From the NCBI GenBank assembly GCA_958295945.1, contig OY282386.1, forward strand, positions 4,086,204 to 4,150,203: DNA of 64,000 bases, read 5' to 3'. The position numbers and the translations under genes were made by a program. Of this stretch, positions 19,959 through 28,519 are shown in pieces; positions within the stretch are counted from its first letter, which is position 1; each line of letters starts with the position of its first letter. Source of the stretch: Candidatus Poribacteria bacterium (GTDB lineage Bacteria; Poribacteria; WGA-4E; WGA-3G). The notes beneath the pieces are model-generated. The model was given only the letters and a program-made list of their open reading frames with translations, was not told where the DNA came from and did not search any database.

Positions 19959-20094
19959 AAAAGGGAGAATTCCATTAAATTTGAAGGAAATCACAGAGCA
20001 TGTATTATCAAATGACACACAGAATTCATGAACACTTCAACTACTGTCAATCAAACCGCGCAATGAAATCTTAACCATAACTTCTTACCATGAA

Positions 20095-20290
20095 TTGTCC
20101 TGCGAGGTCTCCGTGCCTCGCAATTGTTGAGAGGAAAGATGGCGGGGCACGGAGACCCGGGGAATACCAAACGCGTATTCGTCTAAGCGCATTCATACCC
20201 GGGGAACGCCTACAGGCGTTCATACCGTTGATTACTTGATTTGGCACTAAAATGGTTAATGTAATATTTTGCCAAAAACTCTACACACCC
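20095..20290. repeat. Composite of hairpin repeats, with a right half of a GGGTGTGTAAAG element
   Basis: Contains the GGTCTCCGTGCCTCGC / GCGGGGCACGGAGACC inverted pair also seen near 45.1 kb. A mini-hairpin lies at 20204-20221 (GAACGCC/GGCGTTC). The segment ends in GCCAAAAACTCTACACACCC, the right terminus of the MITE family. No matching left end was found, so the element is truncated or rearranged. Confidence 0.5.
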
Positions 20291-20473
20291 AAGTCATACG
20301 CTGCCTTGCAACAATCGTGAACTTCTGATAACATAGCAGACATAAAACAGCATATTGTTATCATATTTCATCTCATAACAATCTGTGTTGAAATAATACG
20401 GTATCGGACATCAGACGAGTGCAAAAGACATGACAAATTTGATATAAACTGATTTAATTTGACAATTGAAGCC

Positions 20474-22672
20474 ATGAGATTAGGCGAATTTATGACAGGA
20501 CAATCCGAACATAGGGCGTTGTTAGCGTCAGAACTCGCAAAACGAAAGTTACCGATAATCAGTCAATTTGAACCAATTGCCGATTTTGAAGAACTATTCA
20601 CATTTGCTGAAGCAAACCCCACACCAATTGAGTTTGCTGGACAACATCCTGCTTGGCAACTGGAATCTGTGGCTGCACGGGTAATTGAGGCACTTGCAAT
20701 CGCTTCACACGAAACGCTTGATAAAACGGAATGGGAACCGTTAGCAGAAATACTGTTAGAACATATAGAATATCTCTATACATATCCCAATGCACCAACT
20801 GCACGTGAAAGACTCGCAGCTGCGAGCGCGTTGGCATTGGCAAGTTGTGTATGCGATGAATTACACCAATCCGAACTTTGGAGACTTGCTGGGTTTGGTC
20901 GCATCGCAATAAATCTTAATGAAACATCTCCCTCACCATCCGATTCACACGTCCTACAGCCGATTGATGCAGCATTTCAACTTGCAGATACGCTCAATTT
21001 ACCCATTCTGGAAACTGCAATTGGGTGCTATAACACAACTCTTAATCATAATTTAACTCAATCCAATAGTCTAAAGTTTCCCCTGAGTGATAATGAGTTT
21101 TTTGAGTATCTTAATTTGGAATTTGATGGATTAGAAGATGTCCAATCTGCATATATACAAGGAGACTTATCTACTGCAAAATCTGAGTATACAAGATTTC
21201 GTGCGAACTTTATAGATCCTCTTGAACTCACCTCAGACATAGAAAATACCAATGATTTTATCACAGCGAAACAGTATCTCGATTGCCTGTTAAAACTATC
21301 CATTTACCCAACTCCTGCAATTTATGCGACAACAGAAATTGGTATTGCAGCACTTCTCTTTCCAGAATTTCGTATTAGTGAACAACTACTCAGGTTGGCA
21401 TTTCGCCGCTACACGTGGATTATCAAGACATTCATCAATCCCGATGGATTTCATAAAGACCTCTTGCTGTGTTCACAAACCGAAGCGATGTCAGATATTG
21501 CCAGATTTCTAAATATTTACGAAAAAACGCGACAGCACGCCTATTCTGAAACTATCTCAGAGATGAAGAAATCTTTAGCAGAACAGACGAAAGCATGTAT
21601 ATACCTTAGTCAACCCGATCTGTCATTCCCACCATTTATCACTGATAACGTCGCAGACAAGTTAGACTTTGTTAAGAAAGACGATGTTAGAGATGTTTTT
21701 CTGAAAGATAGTGACAATCAAGTATTTTCACACGCATTGCCTTATACTGGTTACTATGTTATGAGGGATAGTTGGGAAAGTGATGCACAATACCTGTGTT
21801 TTGACAGCGGTCCTTTGGGAAAACTGGGTTACGAAGATAAGTTGAGTTTTGTGTTGTCCGCACATGGACGGCAACTCATTACACATAACCTTCAGGAAAA
21901 CATTGGTGATGAAGCATTAGGAACAATCAAGCCATTTAACTTGATTCTGATTGATGGAAAACGACAACCAACAGAAACAGAGAGAATTCCTGACCCAAAT
22001 ACACGTTGGATTGCAACGGCTGCCTATGATTATGTTGAAGGTTGGTATAAGACATCGGAATATCAACATAAACGTTCTATTTTTTCTGTAATGGGAGAAT
22101 ATTTTATTCTACATGATACCGTTCTCGGTGAAGGGGAACATTCGCTGGAACAGATTTTTAACCTTACCACACCACACATTATGCAGAATGAGAAACAGAT
22201 ATGGACGCAGGATTCAGGATTAAGCAATATCTTTATCGGTGCTGCAAATGCTGAAGATATATCCATTCACATAGATGGTAAGGTGTTGACTTTTTCAACA
22301 CATCGTGAACTACCAACCGTCCGGAATGTTGTGATGCTTCCTATGAAACCTGATGTTGAAGAAACCCCAATGATTCAATCAATTTCTGTCAATGCTGATG
22401 AAGATGTATTGGCTACAGGTTTCAAGGTAAAATCCAATGGTATAACAGATGCCTTTCTTATCTCAGACGATGGCTATGCAGAGATGTCAACTTCAGATAC
22501 AGAACAAGAGGTTGAATTTAAGGGAGAATATCTGTTTTTGCGTGGTGATAAATTTGTGATGCTCAATGGCAAATATCTCAAAGTTGGCACAAAGGTTCTT
22601 GCTGATTTAGATGAACCCAAAGAACATTTTACGATTATAGATTACTATACTTTGGACAATTTTCATACGTGA
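20474..22672 (+). CDS. Heparinase II/III-like polysaccharide lyase family protein
   Basis: About 732 residues. An alpha-helical N-terminal half (roughly 1-400, alpha/alpha-toroid type) is followed by a beta-sandwich half starting near YYVMRDSWESDAQYLCFDSGPLG, the arrangement of heparinase II/III-like lyases and poribacterial relatives. The family's His-rich motif just before the E-D-K-L-S-F segment is absent: here it reads GKLGYEDKLSF, so catalysis may be altered or lost. No signal peptide is seen. I use the ATG at 20474; an in-frame TTG at 20459 is possible, and neither has a clear Shine-Dalgarno. The TGA stop lies in the ACGTGAGTTT end of the next repeat. Inverted hairpin-array elements flank the gene. 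Confidence 0.65.
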   Translation: MRLGEFMTGQSEHRALLASELAKRKLPIISQFEPIADFEELFTFAEANPTPIEFAGQHPAWQLESVAARVIEALAIASHETLDKTEWEPLAEILLEHIEYLYTYPNAPTARERLAAASALALASCVCDELHQSELWRLAGFGRIAINLNETSPSPSDSHVLQPIDAAFQLADTLNLPILETAIGCYNTTLNHNLTQSNSLKFPLSDNEFFEYLNLEFDGLEDVQSAYIQGDLSTAKSEYTRFRANFIDPLELTSDIENTNDFITAKQYLDCLLKLSIYPTPAIYATTEIGIAALLFPEFRISEQLLRLAFRRYTWIIKTFINPDGFHKDLLLCSQTEAMSDIARFLNIYEKTRQHAYSETISEMKKSLAEQTKACIYLSQPDLSFPPFITDNVADKLDFVKKDDVRDVFLKDSDNQVFSHALPYTGYYVMRDSWESDAQYLCFDSGPLGKLGYEDKLSFVLSAHGRQLITHNLQENIGDEALGTIKPFNLILIDGKRQPTETERIPDPNTRWIATAAYDYVEGWYKTSEYQHKRSIFSVMGEYFILHDTVLGEGEHSLEQIFNLTTPHIMQNEKQIWTQDSGLSNIFIGAANAEDISIHIDGKVLTFSTHRELPTVRNVVMLPMKPDVEETPMIQSISVNADEDVLATGFKVKSNGITDAFLISDDGYAEMSTSDTEQEVEFKGEYLFLRGDKFVMLNGKYLKVGTKVLADLDEPKEHFTIIDYYTLDNFHT

Positions 22673-22950
22673 GTTTAGGACAAGAAATTTGTTGGACGAC
22701 ATCTGTTACCCAATTCTGACACAATACACAAACGCTCTTTGCTCCAGCGGAGCAATATGTTTATAGCCACAGTATGGAACAACCTCCCCGCTCCAGCGGA
22801 GCGGTATGTGAGATTATCACACATAGCACTCCGCTGGAGTGCAAGAATATGCCATAACGTTTCTATAAACATAGCACTCCGCTGGAGTGCAGCATTTTTC
22901 GTGGGGTTCCCCCGATATGGGAAACTCGCTGAAAATAGTTTCTTCGTTGA
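22670..22950. mobile_element. Second ACGTGAG/hairpin-array element, opposite orientation
   Basis: Begins ACGTGAGTTT at the heparinase-like gene's stop codon and contains four palindromes at 22739-22755, 22788-22804, 22826-22842 and 22874-22890. Order, spacing and sequence are the reverse complement of the array at 19061-19214. The right boundary is uncertain because I found no matching ACTCACGT end, so this copy may be truncated. It encodes no credible protein. Confidence 0.55.
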
Positions 22951-23316
22951 AGACTCAACTTCCGCTGAACAAAAACTGTCCAAACTATAGTATAGATTAA
23001 CAAAACAGTCTGAAGCGTATTTCATAAAACCTTATGTATTGCCCAAATGCGTGAATAACATTAACGTTTTTAGATACTACAAGATAAGCAATATTAAATA
23101 ATAATCTTTCGATTTTTTCGGCAGATGACGACACCGAGTTCGTAGGGACGGGGTTTCCCCGTCCGCTATCAATAGACAATGTGCATATTAATATTGAAAC
23201 TTGCTTAGTACAGTCGTATTTATGCAAAATACTAACATACCCGTTTTTTCCTATTTAATTGATAAACGTAAAGAATTCTGCTATATTATTTTAGCAATGT
23301 TATCACGGAGGATATT

Positions 23317-23555
23317 ATGGTAGAATTTAGAATTAAATGAACATTAGGAATTGTAGGAGGGAACTCCGATTCCCGATAATCACTGAATTAAATCGCGATT
23401 CGGAGATCGCTCCTACAGTGGTGTGTATAATTATTTTCATACTTCACCATAGTATAGTTGAACAACACCGCGAACTTGCACATGTTTTCATCGATCCATT
23501 ACAACCATCAACAACACACGAGATGATGCCTCACGCGACTTCAACAGCAATTTAG
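23317..23555 (+). pseudogene. Broken duplicate of the esterase gene's 5' end
   Basis: GGAGG at 23307-23311 precedes ATGGTAGAA. The frame is then lost in a hairpin repeat of the GTAGGAGGG family (about 23353-23418). After it, VEQHRELAHVFIDP resumes and matches the intact gene's MAEQHHELAHVFTDP at 24091. A premature TAG ends it after about 30 shared codons. I read this as a duplicated gene start split by a repeat insertion and then lost downstream. Confidence 0.6.
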
Positions 23556-23592
23556 GTTATAACTAATACTTGATAGCCAAAAGAAATCATTA

Positions 23593-23673
23593 ATGCATAA
23601 CATACAGCCACGAGAAATAGAAACCTACCGAACGCAAAACGGGCGTGAACCTTTCAAGGAGGGACAGCGATGA
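23593..23673 (+). pseudogene. Remnant of a RelE/HigB-type toxin gene (26 codons)
   Basis: ATG at 23593 opens MHNIQPREIETYRTQNGREPFKEGQR and then stops. The pattern I-x-x-R-E-I-x-x-Y-x-x-x-x-G-R-x-P-F matches the N-terminus of HigB/RelE-like addiction-module killer proteins, which normally run to about 100 residues. The body is missing. The TGA overlaps the antitoxin's ATG (ATGA), so the stub may persist as a coupling leader. Confidence 0.5.
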
Positions 23674-24068
23674 GAAAATACCGAAAATGGCGAGAAATAG
23701 TAATAGAACAACTTGCCATTGACTGGGATGCTGCATTTGACTATATCCAATTAGCAATGGAAGAATACCAAATTGATAGGGACACTCCTGTATTTCTGTT
23801 GGCATTTCGAACATTTGTAGAATCGCAGGGTGGGATTGCTGAACTTGCCAAGAAAACCGGCATGGATGAAGAAATGCTCTCAAATATACTCTCATGTGAG
23901 AAAGCACCACGCATTGATACACTTGCAACTATTCTTACTACACTTGGATGTCGACTTTCAATTGAACCAATAAAAGATGAAGACATGTCATCTCGCATTG
24001 AACCCGCTGGAGAATCGGATATTACAAAATTCGCAAATGAACAGACACAATTGGCTGAATCAGACTAA
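23670..24068 (+). CDS. HigA-like addiction-module antitoxin (HTH)
   Basis: A 132-residue protein. The core resembles probable addiction-module antidotes: AAFDYIQLAMEEY, then FLLAFRTFVESQGGIAELAKKTGMDEEMLSNILS, then APRIDTLATILTTLGCRLSIEP, an XRE-type helix-turn-helix of about 60 residues. An AAGGAGGGA Shine-Dalgarno precedes the ATG. In this family toxin and antitoxin are adjacent, with the toxin first. Here only a 26-codon toxin stub remains upstream, so this is an orphan antitoxin and probably at most a DNA-binding regulator. The tail after about residue 105 is acidic and unassigned. It lies 22 bp before the esterase start. Confidence 0.75.
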   Translation: MRKYRKWREIVIEQLAIDWDAAFDYIQLAMEEYQIDRDTPVFLLAFRTFVESQGGIAELAKKTGMDEEMLSNILSCEKAPRIDTLATILTTLGCRLSIEPIKDEDMSSRIEPAGESDITKFANEQTQLAESD

Positions 24069-24090
24069 ATTTAGGAACAGAGGTATTATA

Positions 24091-26100
24091 ATGGCTGAAC
24101 AACACCACGAACTCGCACATGTTTTCACCGACCCATCACAAACTGTCAACGACGCGCGAGGCACTGCCTCACGCGATCTAAACACACCTTACACCTTTCC
24201 AAACTACACCAAAGAGGAGTGGACTGGAAAAGCCGAGACACTACGACAGCAGATACGCGTTGCAAATGGTCTGATACCACCACATGAATCAACACCGCTA
24301 AACGCGCAAATCTTTGGAAAAATTGAACGAGAAGATTATACCGTAGAAAAAGTGCATTTTGAACCATTCCCCGGTTTCTTCACAACAGGTAATCTCTATC
24401 GTCCAAAAGGAAAAACCGGACCATTCCCAGCCATTGTAAGTCCACATGGACATTGGGGACGTGGACGGTTAGAAGATATTGAACGCGGTTCAATTCCGGG
24501 CAGATGTATCAATTTTGCTAAACAGGGTTACGTCGTCTTTGCTTATGATATGATAGGTTACAACGACAGCGGCAAGCAGATAGAACATCGTTATGGTGGG
24601 GCGAAAGAAGCATTATGGGGATTGAGTGCGATGGGACTACAACTCCAGAATGGGATAAGTGCCGTTGATTTTTTACAAGACCTGCCTGATGTGGACAAAG
24701 AACGTATCGGATGCACAGGTGCATCGGGTGGTGGATCGCAGACTTTCATTCTAACCGCTGTTGATGAACGTATCAAGGTCTCAGCACCTGTCAATATGAT
24801 TTCTGCAACAATGCAGGGTGGTTGTATATGTGAAAACGCACCGAATTTGCGGTTGGAAGCCAGTAATCTTGAGATAGGTGCATTGATGGCACCACGTCCG
24901 CTACTGCTTGTGTCTTGCACAGGTGATTGGACATCAAATACGCCAACTGTAGAGTATCCGGCTATCCGAAGCATTTATACACACTTTGATGCTGAAGATA
25001 AGGTCCATCAAGTTCAAGTAGACGCAGAGCACAACTACAATAAAGAAAGCCGTGAAGCAGTATATGCGTGGTTTGCAAAATGGTTTCTTAATGATGAAGA
25101 CGCATCCAAATATAAAGAAACACCTTATGAAGTTGAACCCGATGAGGATCTATTGGTTTTCTCTGATCGCGATATACCAGAGCACGCATTGAAACAGGAC
25201 GACATCCTACGTGCTTGGACGATGTTATCTAACAAAGCAATTGAGAAACGTAAACCGACAAATGAAGATGAACATCAGCAGTTTAAAGAAGAAATAGGAA
25301 GTGCTTTACAACACTCTCTTGGATTACACTTGCCAGATAGCAGTGAGATAACACTTGTTGAACCAGAAGGTGCTTTTCCCACAACCTATCATCCAGACTA
25401 TTCTGCGCGCCATCTTGTAATCGGGAGGAAAGGAGCAGGTGATGCAATCCCTGCCATTTTATTTCGAACTGAACCGTTGGTCGGACACGATCCGGTCGTT
25501 GTCGTTGTGCATCCCGAAGGAAAAGAAAAGTTGATCAATCCTGAAACAGGACAACCTTCGCGAATGATCAAAGAGTTGATAATTGCTGATCGTAAAGTGC
25601 TAATTATTGATGTGTTCGGAACAGGAGAACATGGAGAATATGAAAGATCAGAGGAGACGAATTACTTCACTACTTATAACCGAACAACAGCAGCGTTGCG
25701 TGTCCAGGACATTGTTACAACACTACTCTATTTTACAACCAGAGGCGATGTTTCTGAGGTTAGCCTCATCGGAATAGGCAATGCAGGTTTGTGGGCACTG
25801 CTTGCTGCAGGATTCACGAATATTCAGAATGTCATCGTTGATGCAGCACAATTTGACAACACGAACCAAGAGGCATATCTGAATAATTTACCGATTCCGA
25901 GTTTGCGTAGAGTAGGGGATTTCCGCTCTGCAGGTACACTTGTCGCACCACGTAATCTGATTATACACAATACAGGCGATGTATTCAACACATCATGGAT
26001 TGAAGAAGTATATAAAAATCTTGGTGTAAAACAGAATCTACTTGTTAGGAAGGATAAAATGCCAGATGCTGAGATAGCCGGAAGGATAGTGGAACTATAA
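24091..26100 (+). CDS. Alpha/beta-hydrolase, acetylxylan-esterase-like, with degenerate second hydrolase domain
   Basis: 669 residues from the ATG at 24091, preceded by AGGAACAGAGG. The frame is open further upstream but lacks a start signal there. An alpha/beta-hydrolase domain fills the first half: YVVFAYDMIGYNDSG, nucleophile elbow GASGGGSQ, acid in LLLVSCTGDWTSN, His in DAEHNYNKESR. The second half repeats the fold weakly (VLIIDVFGTGEHG, LIGIGNAGLWALL, NLIIHNTGD) without a serine elbow, so it is probably non-catalytic. Members act on acetylated carbohydrates or related esters. The substrate here is unknown, and no signal peptide is seen. A broken copy of its start lies 0.7 kb upstream. 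Confidence 0.75.
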   Translation: MAEQHHELAHVFTDPSQTVNDARGTASRDLNTPYTFPNYTKEEWTGKAETLRQQIRVANGLIPPHESTPLNAQIFGKIEREDYTVEKVHFEPFPGFFTTGNLYRPKGKTGPFPAIVSPHGHWGRGRLEDIERGSIPGRCINFAKQGYVVFAYDMIGYNDSGKQIEHRYGGAKEALWGLSAMGLQLQNGISAVDFLQDLPDVDKERIGCTGASGGGSQTFILTAVDERIKVSAPVNMISATMQGGCICENAPNLRLEASNLEIGALMAPRPLLLVSCTGDWTSNTPTVEYPAIRSIYTHFDAEDKVHQVQVDAEHNYNKESREAVYAWFAKWFLNDEDASKYKETPYEVEPDEDLLVFSDRDIPEHALKQDDILRAWTMLSNKAIEKRKPTNEDEHQQFKEEIGSALQHSLGLHLPDSSEITLVEPEGAFPTTYHPDYSARHLVIGRKGAGDAIPAILFRTEPLVGHDPVVVVVHPEGKEKLINPETGQPSRMIKELIIADRKVLIIDVFGTGEHGEYERSEETNYFTTYNRTTAALRVQDIVTTLLYFTTRGDVSEVSLIGIGNAGLWALLAAGFTNIQNVIVDAAQFDNTNQEAYLNNLPIPSLRRVGDFRSAGTLVAPRNLIIHNTGDVFNTSWIEEVYKNLGVKQNLLVRKDKMPDAEIAGRIVEL

Positions 26101-26111
26101 TACCATCTCTG

Positions 26112-26531
26112 ACTAGTAGACTGTCCACACTAAAATTGTGGATCGCAAAATAAATCGGGAATCGGAGTTCCCTCGGACAATGAGTGGTCAGTCGGTAGGA
26201 GCGATCTCCGAATCGCGATATGGACCTATAAAATAAGAGTGGACAGACTACTAGTAGACTGTCCACACTAATTTTGCGGGTAAATATCGCGATTCGGAGA
26301 TCGCTCCTACTGAATATAGCTCTGTCATTGTAGGAGGGAACTCCGATTCCCGATTTCTTTGGCAATTCATAATTTTAGTGTAGACGCTCTACTAGTAGAC
26401 TGTCCACACTAATTTTGCGGGTAAATATCGCGATTCGGAGATCGCTCCTACTGAATATAGCTCTGTCATTGTAGGAGGGAACTCCGATTCCCGATTTCTT
26501 TGGCAATTCATAATTTTAGTGTAGACGCTCT
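26112..26531. mobile_element. Tandem of three MITE-like units with CTAGTAGA ends
   Basis: Three units abut: 26112-26249 (138 bp), 26250-26390 and 26391-26531 (141 bp each, identical as read). Each starts ACTAGTAGACTGTCCACACT and ends with the partly complementary TAGTGTAGACGCTCT or similar, sharing ACTAG at junctions, with a last ACTAG at 26532. Each unit carries the GTAGGAGGGAACTCC / CGGAGATCGCTCCTAC hairpin, inverted in the first unit relative to the others. Identity of the last two units points to recent duplication. Confidence 0.7.
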
Positions 26532-26581
26532 ACTAGGTATCAGTTTAGGAAACAAACCCTCCATACAATGTATAGATTTTG

Positions 26582-28030
26582 TTATAGGTTGTAACCACGT
26601 TCATTGTGTTGCGACAGGTCAAGACCCATCCGTTCATCATCCTCTTCAACGCGTAAGCCAACAATAGCGTCAACGATTTTAAGGATAATAAATGAAAGCA
26701 GACCACTCCAAACGATAGTAATAACAATGCTAAGGAACTGTTTCCAAACCTGCACACCGATACTGACATCCATACCAGCACCGCCTAATGCGCTTGCTGT
26801 GAAAACACCAGTCAAGAGTGCACCGACAATTCCACCGATCCCGTGAACACCAAACGCATCCAATGAATCGTCATAACCGAGTTTCGATTTCAAACTGGTA
26901 GCACCCCAGAAACAGATTGCACCAGAGGCAAATCCAATAACGAGTGCACCCATCGGACCAACTGTTCCCGATGCAGGTGTAATCGCAACCAAACCGCCAA
27001 CAGCACCCGTAACAATACCGAGAACACTCGGTTTACCGTGTTTGATCCATTCAATAAACATCCAAGTAATTGCTGCAGTAGCTGTTGAAACTTGTGTGAC
27101 AAGCATCGCCATGCCAGCGGTTCCATCTGCTGCAAGTTGACTACCAGCATTGAAACCAAACCAACCTACCCACAGCATAGACGCACCGACGACGGTAATC
27201 GTTAAACTATGCGGTGGCATTGCTGTTGTCTGATAACCGAGTCGTTTTCCAACTAAAATTGCAGCCACTAACGCCGCGATACCTGCGTTGATATGCACGA
27301 CATTACCACCCGCAAAATCTAGTGCGCCTATCACATCACCAAACAGTGAACCTTCACCGGACCACGCCATGTGGCATAGTGGTGCATAAACGATTATTGA
27401 CCATAAAACAGAGAAAATAAGCATAGCAGAAAACTTCATCCGTTCTGCGAATGCACCGGCAATCAATGCGGGGGTGATAATTGCAAATGTCATTTGGAAG
27501 ACGATAAAAACGGTTTCAGGGATAGTTCCACTTTCACTGCTTGTGGAAACACCTTTCAAGAAAATCGTTCCTAATCCACCAACGAAGGAGTTAAATGTTA
27601 TTTTCCCTGCCTCCATACCTGCGGTATTGAAAGCAAGACTATACCCACAGACAATCCAAATAACTGTGATTATCCCTGTCAATGCAAAACATTGCATCAA
27701 CACAGATAGCACATTTTGGACACGCACAAGTCCGCCGTAGAAAAGGGCAAGTCCGGGGATCGTCATAAACAGCACGAGTGCCGTTGACGTAAGCATCCAC
27801 GCAGTATCACCAGAATCTATGGCAGATTCTGATTCTGCGGCATCTTCATCCTCCGCCTGTTCAGTAGGCACTTCTGATTCCATTTCAACTGCTTCATGTT
27901 GGTCTGCAAACACATTATAAGTCAACATGAGACTTGACACACCAGAAAACAGTAACATTAATATAAGCGTTGCAATTAAAGTATAACTAAATCGCTTCTT
28001 TGTCCAATGCGATGCACTTCGTTGTTGCAT
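26582..28030 (-). CDS. amt: Ammonium transporter, Amt family (first of two)
   Basis: Inner-membrane ammonium channel, 482 residues. An N-terminal hydrophobic segment and an acidic linker (about residues 40-75, EMESEVPTEQAEDEDAAESE) precede the usual eleven-helix core starting near WMLTSTALVLFMTIPGLALFYGGLVR. The pore histidines lie in VVHINAG and FGVHGIGGIVGALLTG. GGAGG sits 7 nt before the ATG. The acidic extension is unusual for Amt. No GlnK/PII gene follows, although PII commonly controls these channels. A second amt lies 489 bp upstream on the same strand, but the gap argues for separate transcription. Confidence 0.93.
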   Translation of the reverse strand: MQQRSASHWTKKRFSYTLIATLILMLLFSGVSSLMLTYNVFADQHEAVEMESEVPTEQAEDEDAAESESAIDSGDTAWMLTSTALVLFMTIPGLALFYGGLVRVQNVLSVLMQCFALTGIITVIWIVCGYSLAFNTAGMEAGKITFNSFVGGLGTIFLKGVSTSSESGTIPETVFIVFQMTFAIITPALIAGAFAERMKFSAMLIFSVLWSIIVYAPLCHMAWSGEGSLFGDVIGALDFAGGNVVHINAGIAALVAAILVGKRLGYQTTAMPPHSLTITVVGASMLWVGWFGFNAGSQLAADGTAGMAMLVTQVSTATAAITWMFIEWIKHGKPSVLGIVTGAVGGLVAITPASGTVGPMGALVIGFASGAICFWGATSLKSKLGYDDSLDAFGVHGIGGIVGALLTGVFTASALGGAGMDVSIGVQVWKQFLSIVITIVWSGLLSFIILKIVDAIVGLRVEEDDERMGLDLSQHNERGYNL

Positions 28031-28519
28031 CTTTAGCCTCCTTTGTTCTTACAAGCAATTATGCTTGTTTATTGTAACTATAAAGATTGACAACATTGTC
28101 AACCTATCATTTCCTATTATTTCCTATTTCCTATTCTTTACACGAAAATAGATTAATTAATTATAGTAAAAACCATAATTATGGACACACTACGGTAGGT
28201 TCGGTTTCCTAACCGAACCGGTGTTTGTTCAGTCTTATATATGCGGTTAGGAAACCGCATATGCCGGTGAGTGTGCACGTGTTTTTACATTTCACTATAA
28301 TGTATATCAGAAAACTCAATTCTTCAAGTATTAGTGAAGCATTTTATCAAAATATGGAGATGGTATCAAGTAATTGCAATTTATGGAATACTGTAGACAG
28401 TAAGATAGGAACGCCCACATACCAAGAAGTACAACTCAGGGATAATGTTAAACTTCCTGTGGGCGAACCTAATTGATTTGTAACCTTAACCTAAATATTG
28501 AAGGTTATCTATAAAATTA
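28031..28519. repeat. Intergenic DNA with two hairpins
   Basis: Two tight hairpins lie 20 bp apart: 28198-28219 (GGTTCGGTT tcct AACCGAACC) and 28241-28260 (ATGCGGTT agga AACCGCAT). They share the inner GGTT/AACC stem with different outer pairs, so they are members of one repeat family. The rest is A+T-rich without a recognisable gene or terminator. Confidence 0.55.

Larger units (their letters stand above)
19519..20080 (+). repeat. 560-bp promoter-bearing repeat, copy 1 (candidate non-coding RNA or element)
   Basis: Matches 44180-44741 in the opposite orientation over about 560 bp. It holds a promoter (19523-19551), an ATG-started 101-codon frame (19589-19894), a hairpin at 19910-19958 and a conserved tail. 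Between the copies, hand-counted differences in the first 83 codons fall almost equally on the three codon positions (about 12, 12 and 11), and the frame ends differently in each copy. Protein-coding constraint is therefore not supported. I favour a transcribed structured RNA or a non-autonomous element. The function is unknown. Confidence 0.55.

Noticed and set aside
18578-20458. Transposase or integrase gene among the repeats
   Set aside because: No frame shows transposase or recombinase motifs; the repeats appear non-autonomous.
22675-23025. 116-codon minus-strand frame
   Set aside because: It is made of the palindromic array and its flanks, with repeated phrases such as A-L-Q-R-S-A-M; it is not a credible protein.
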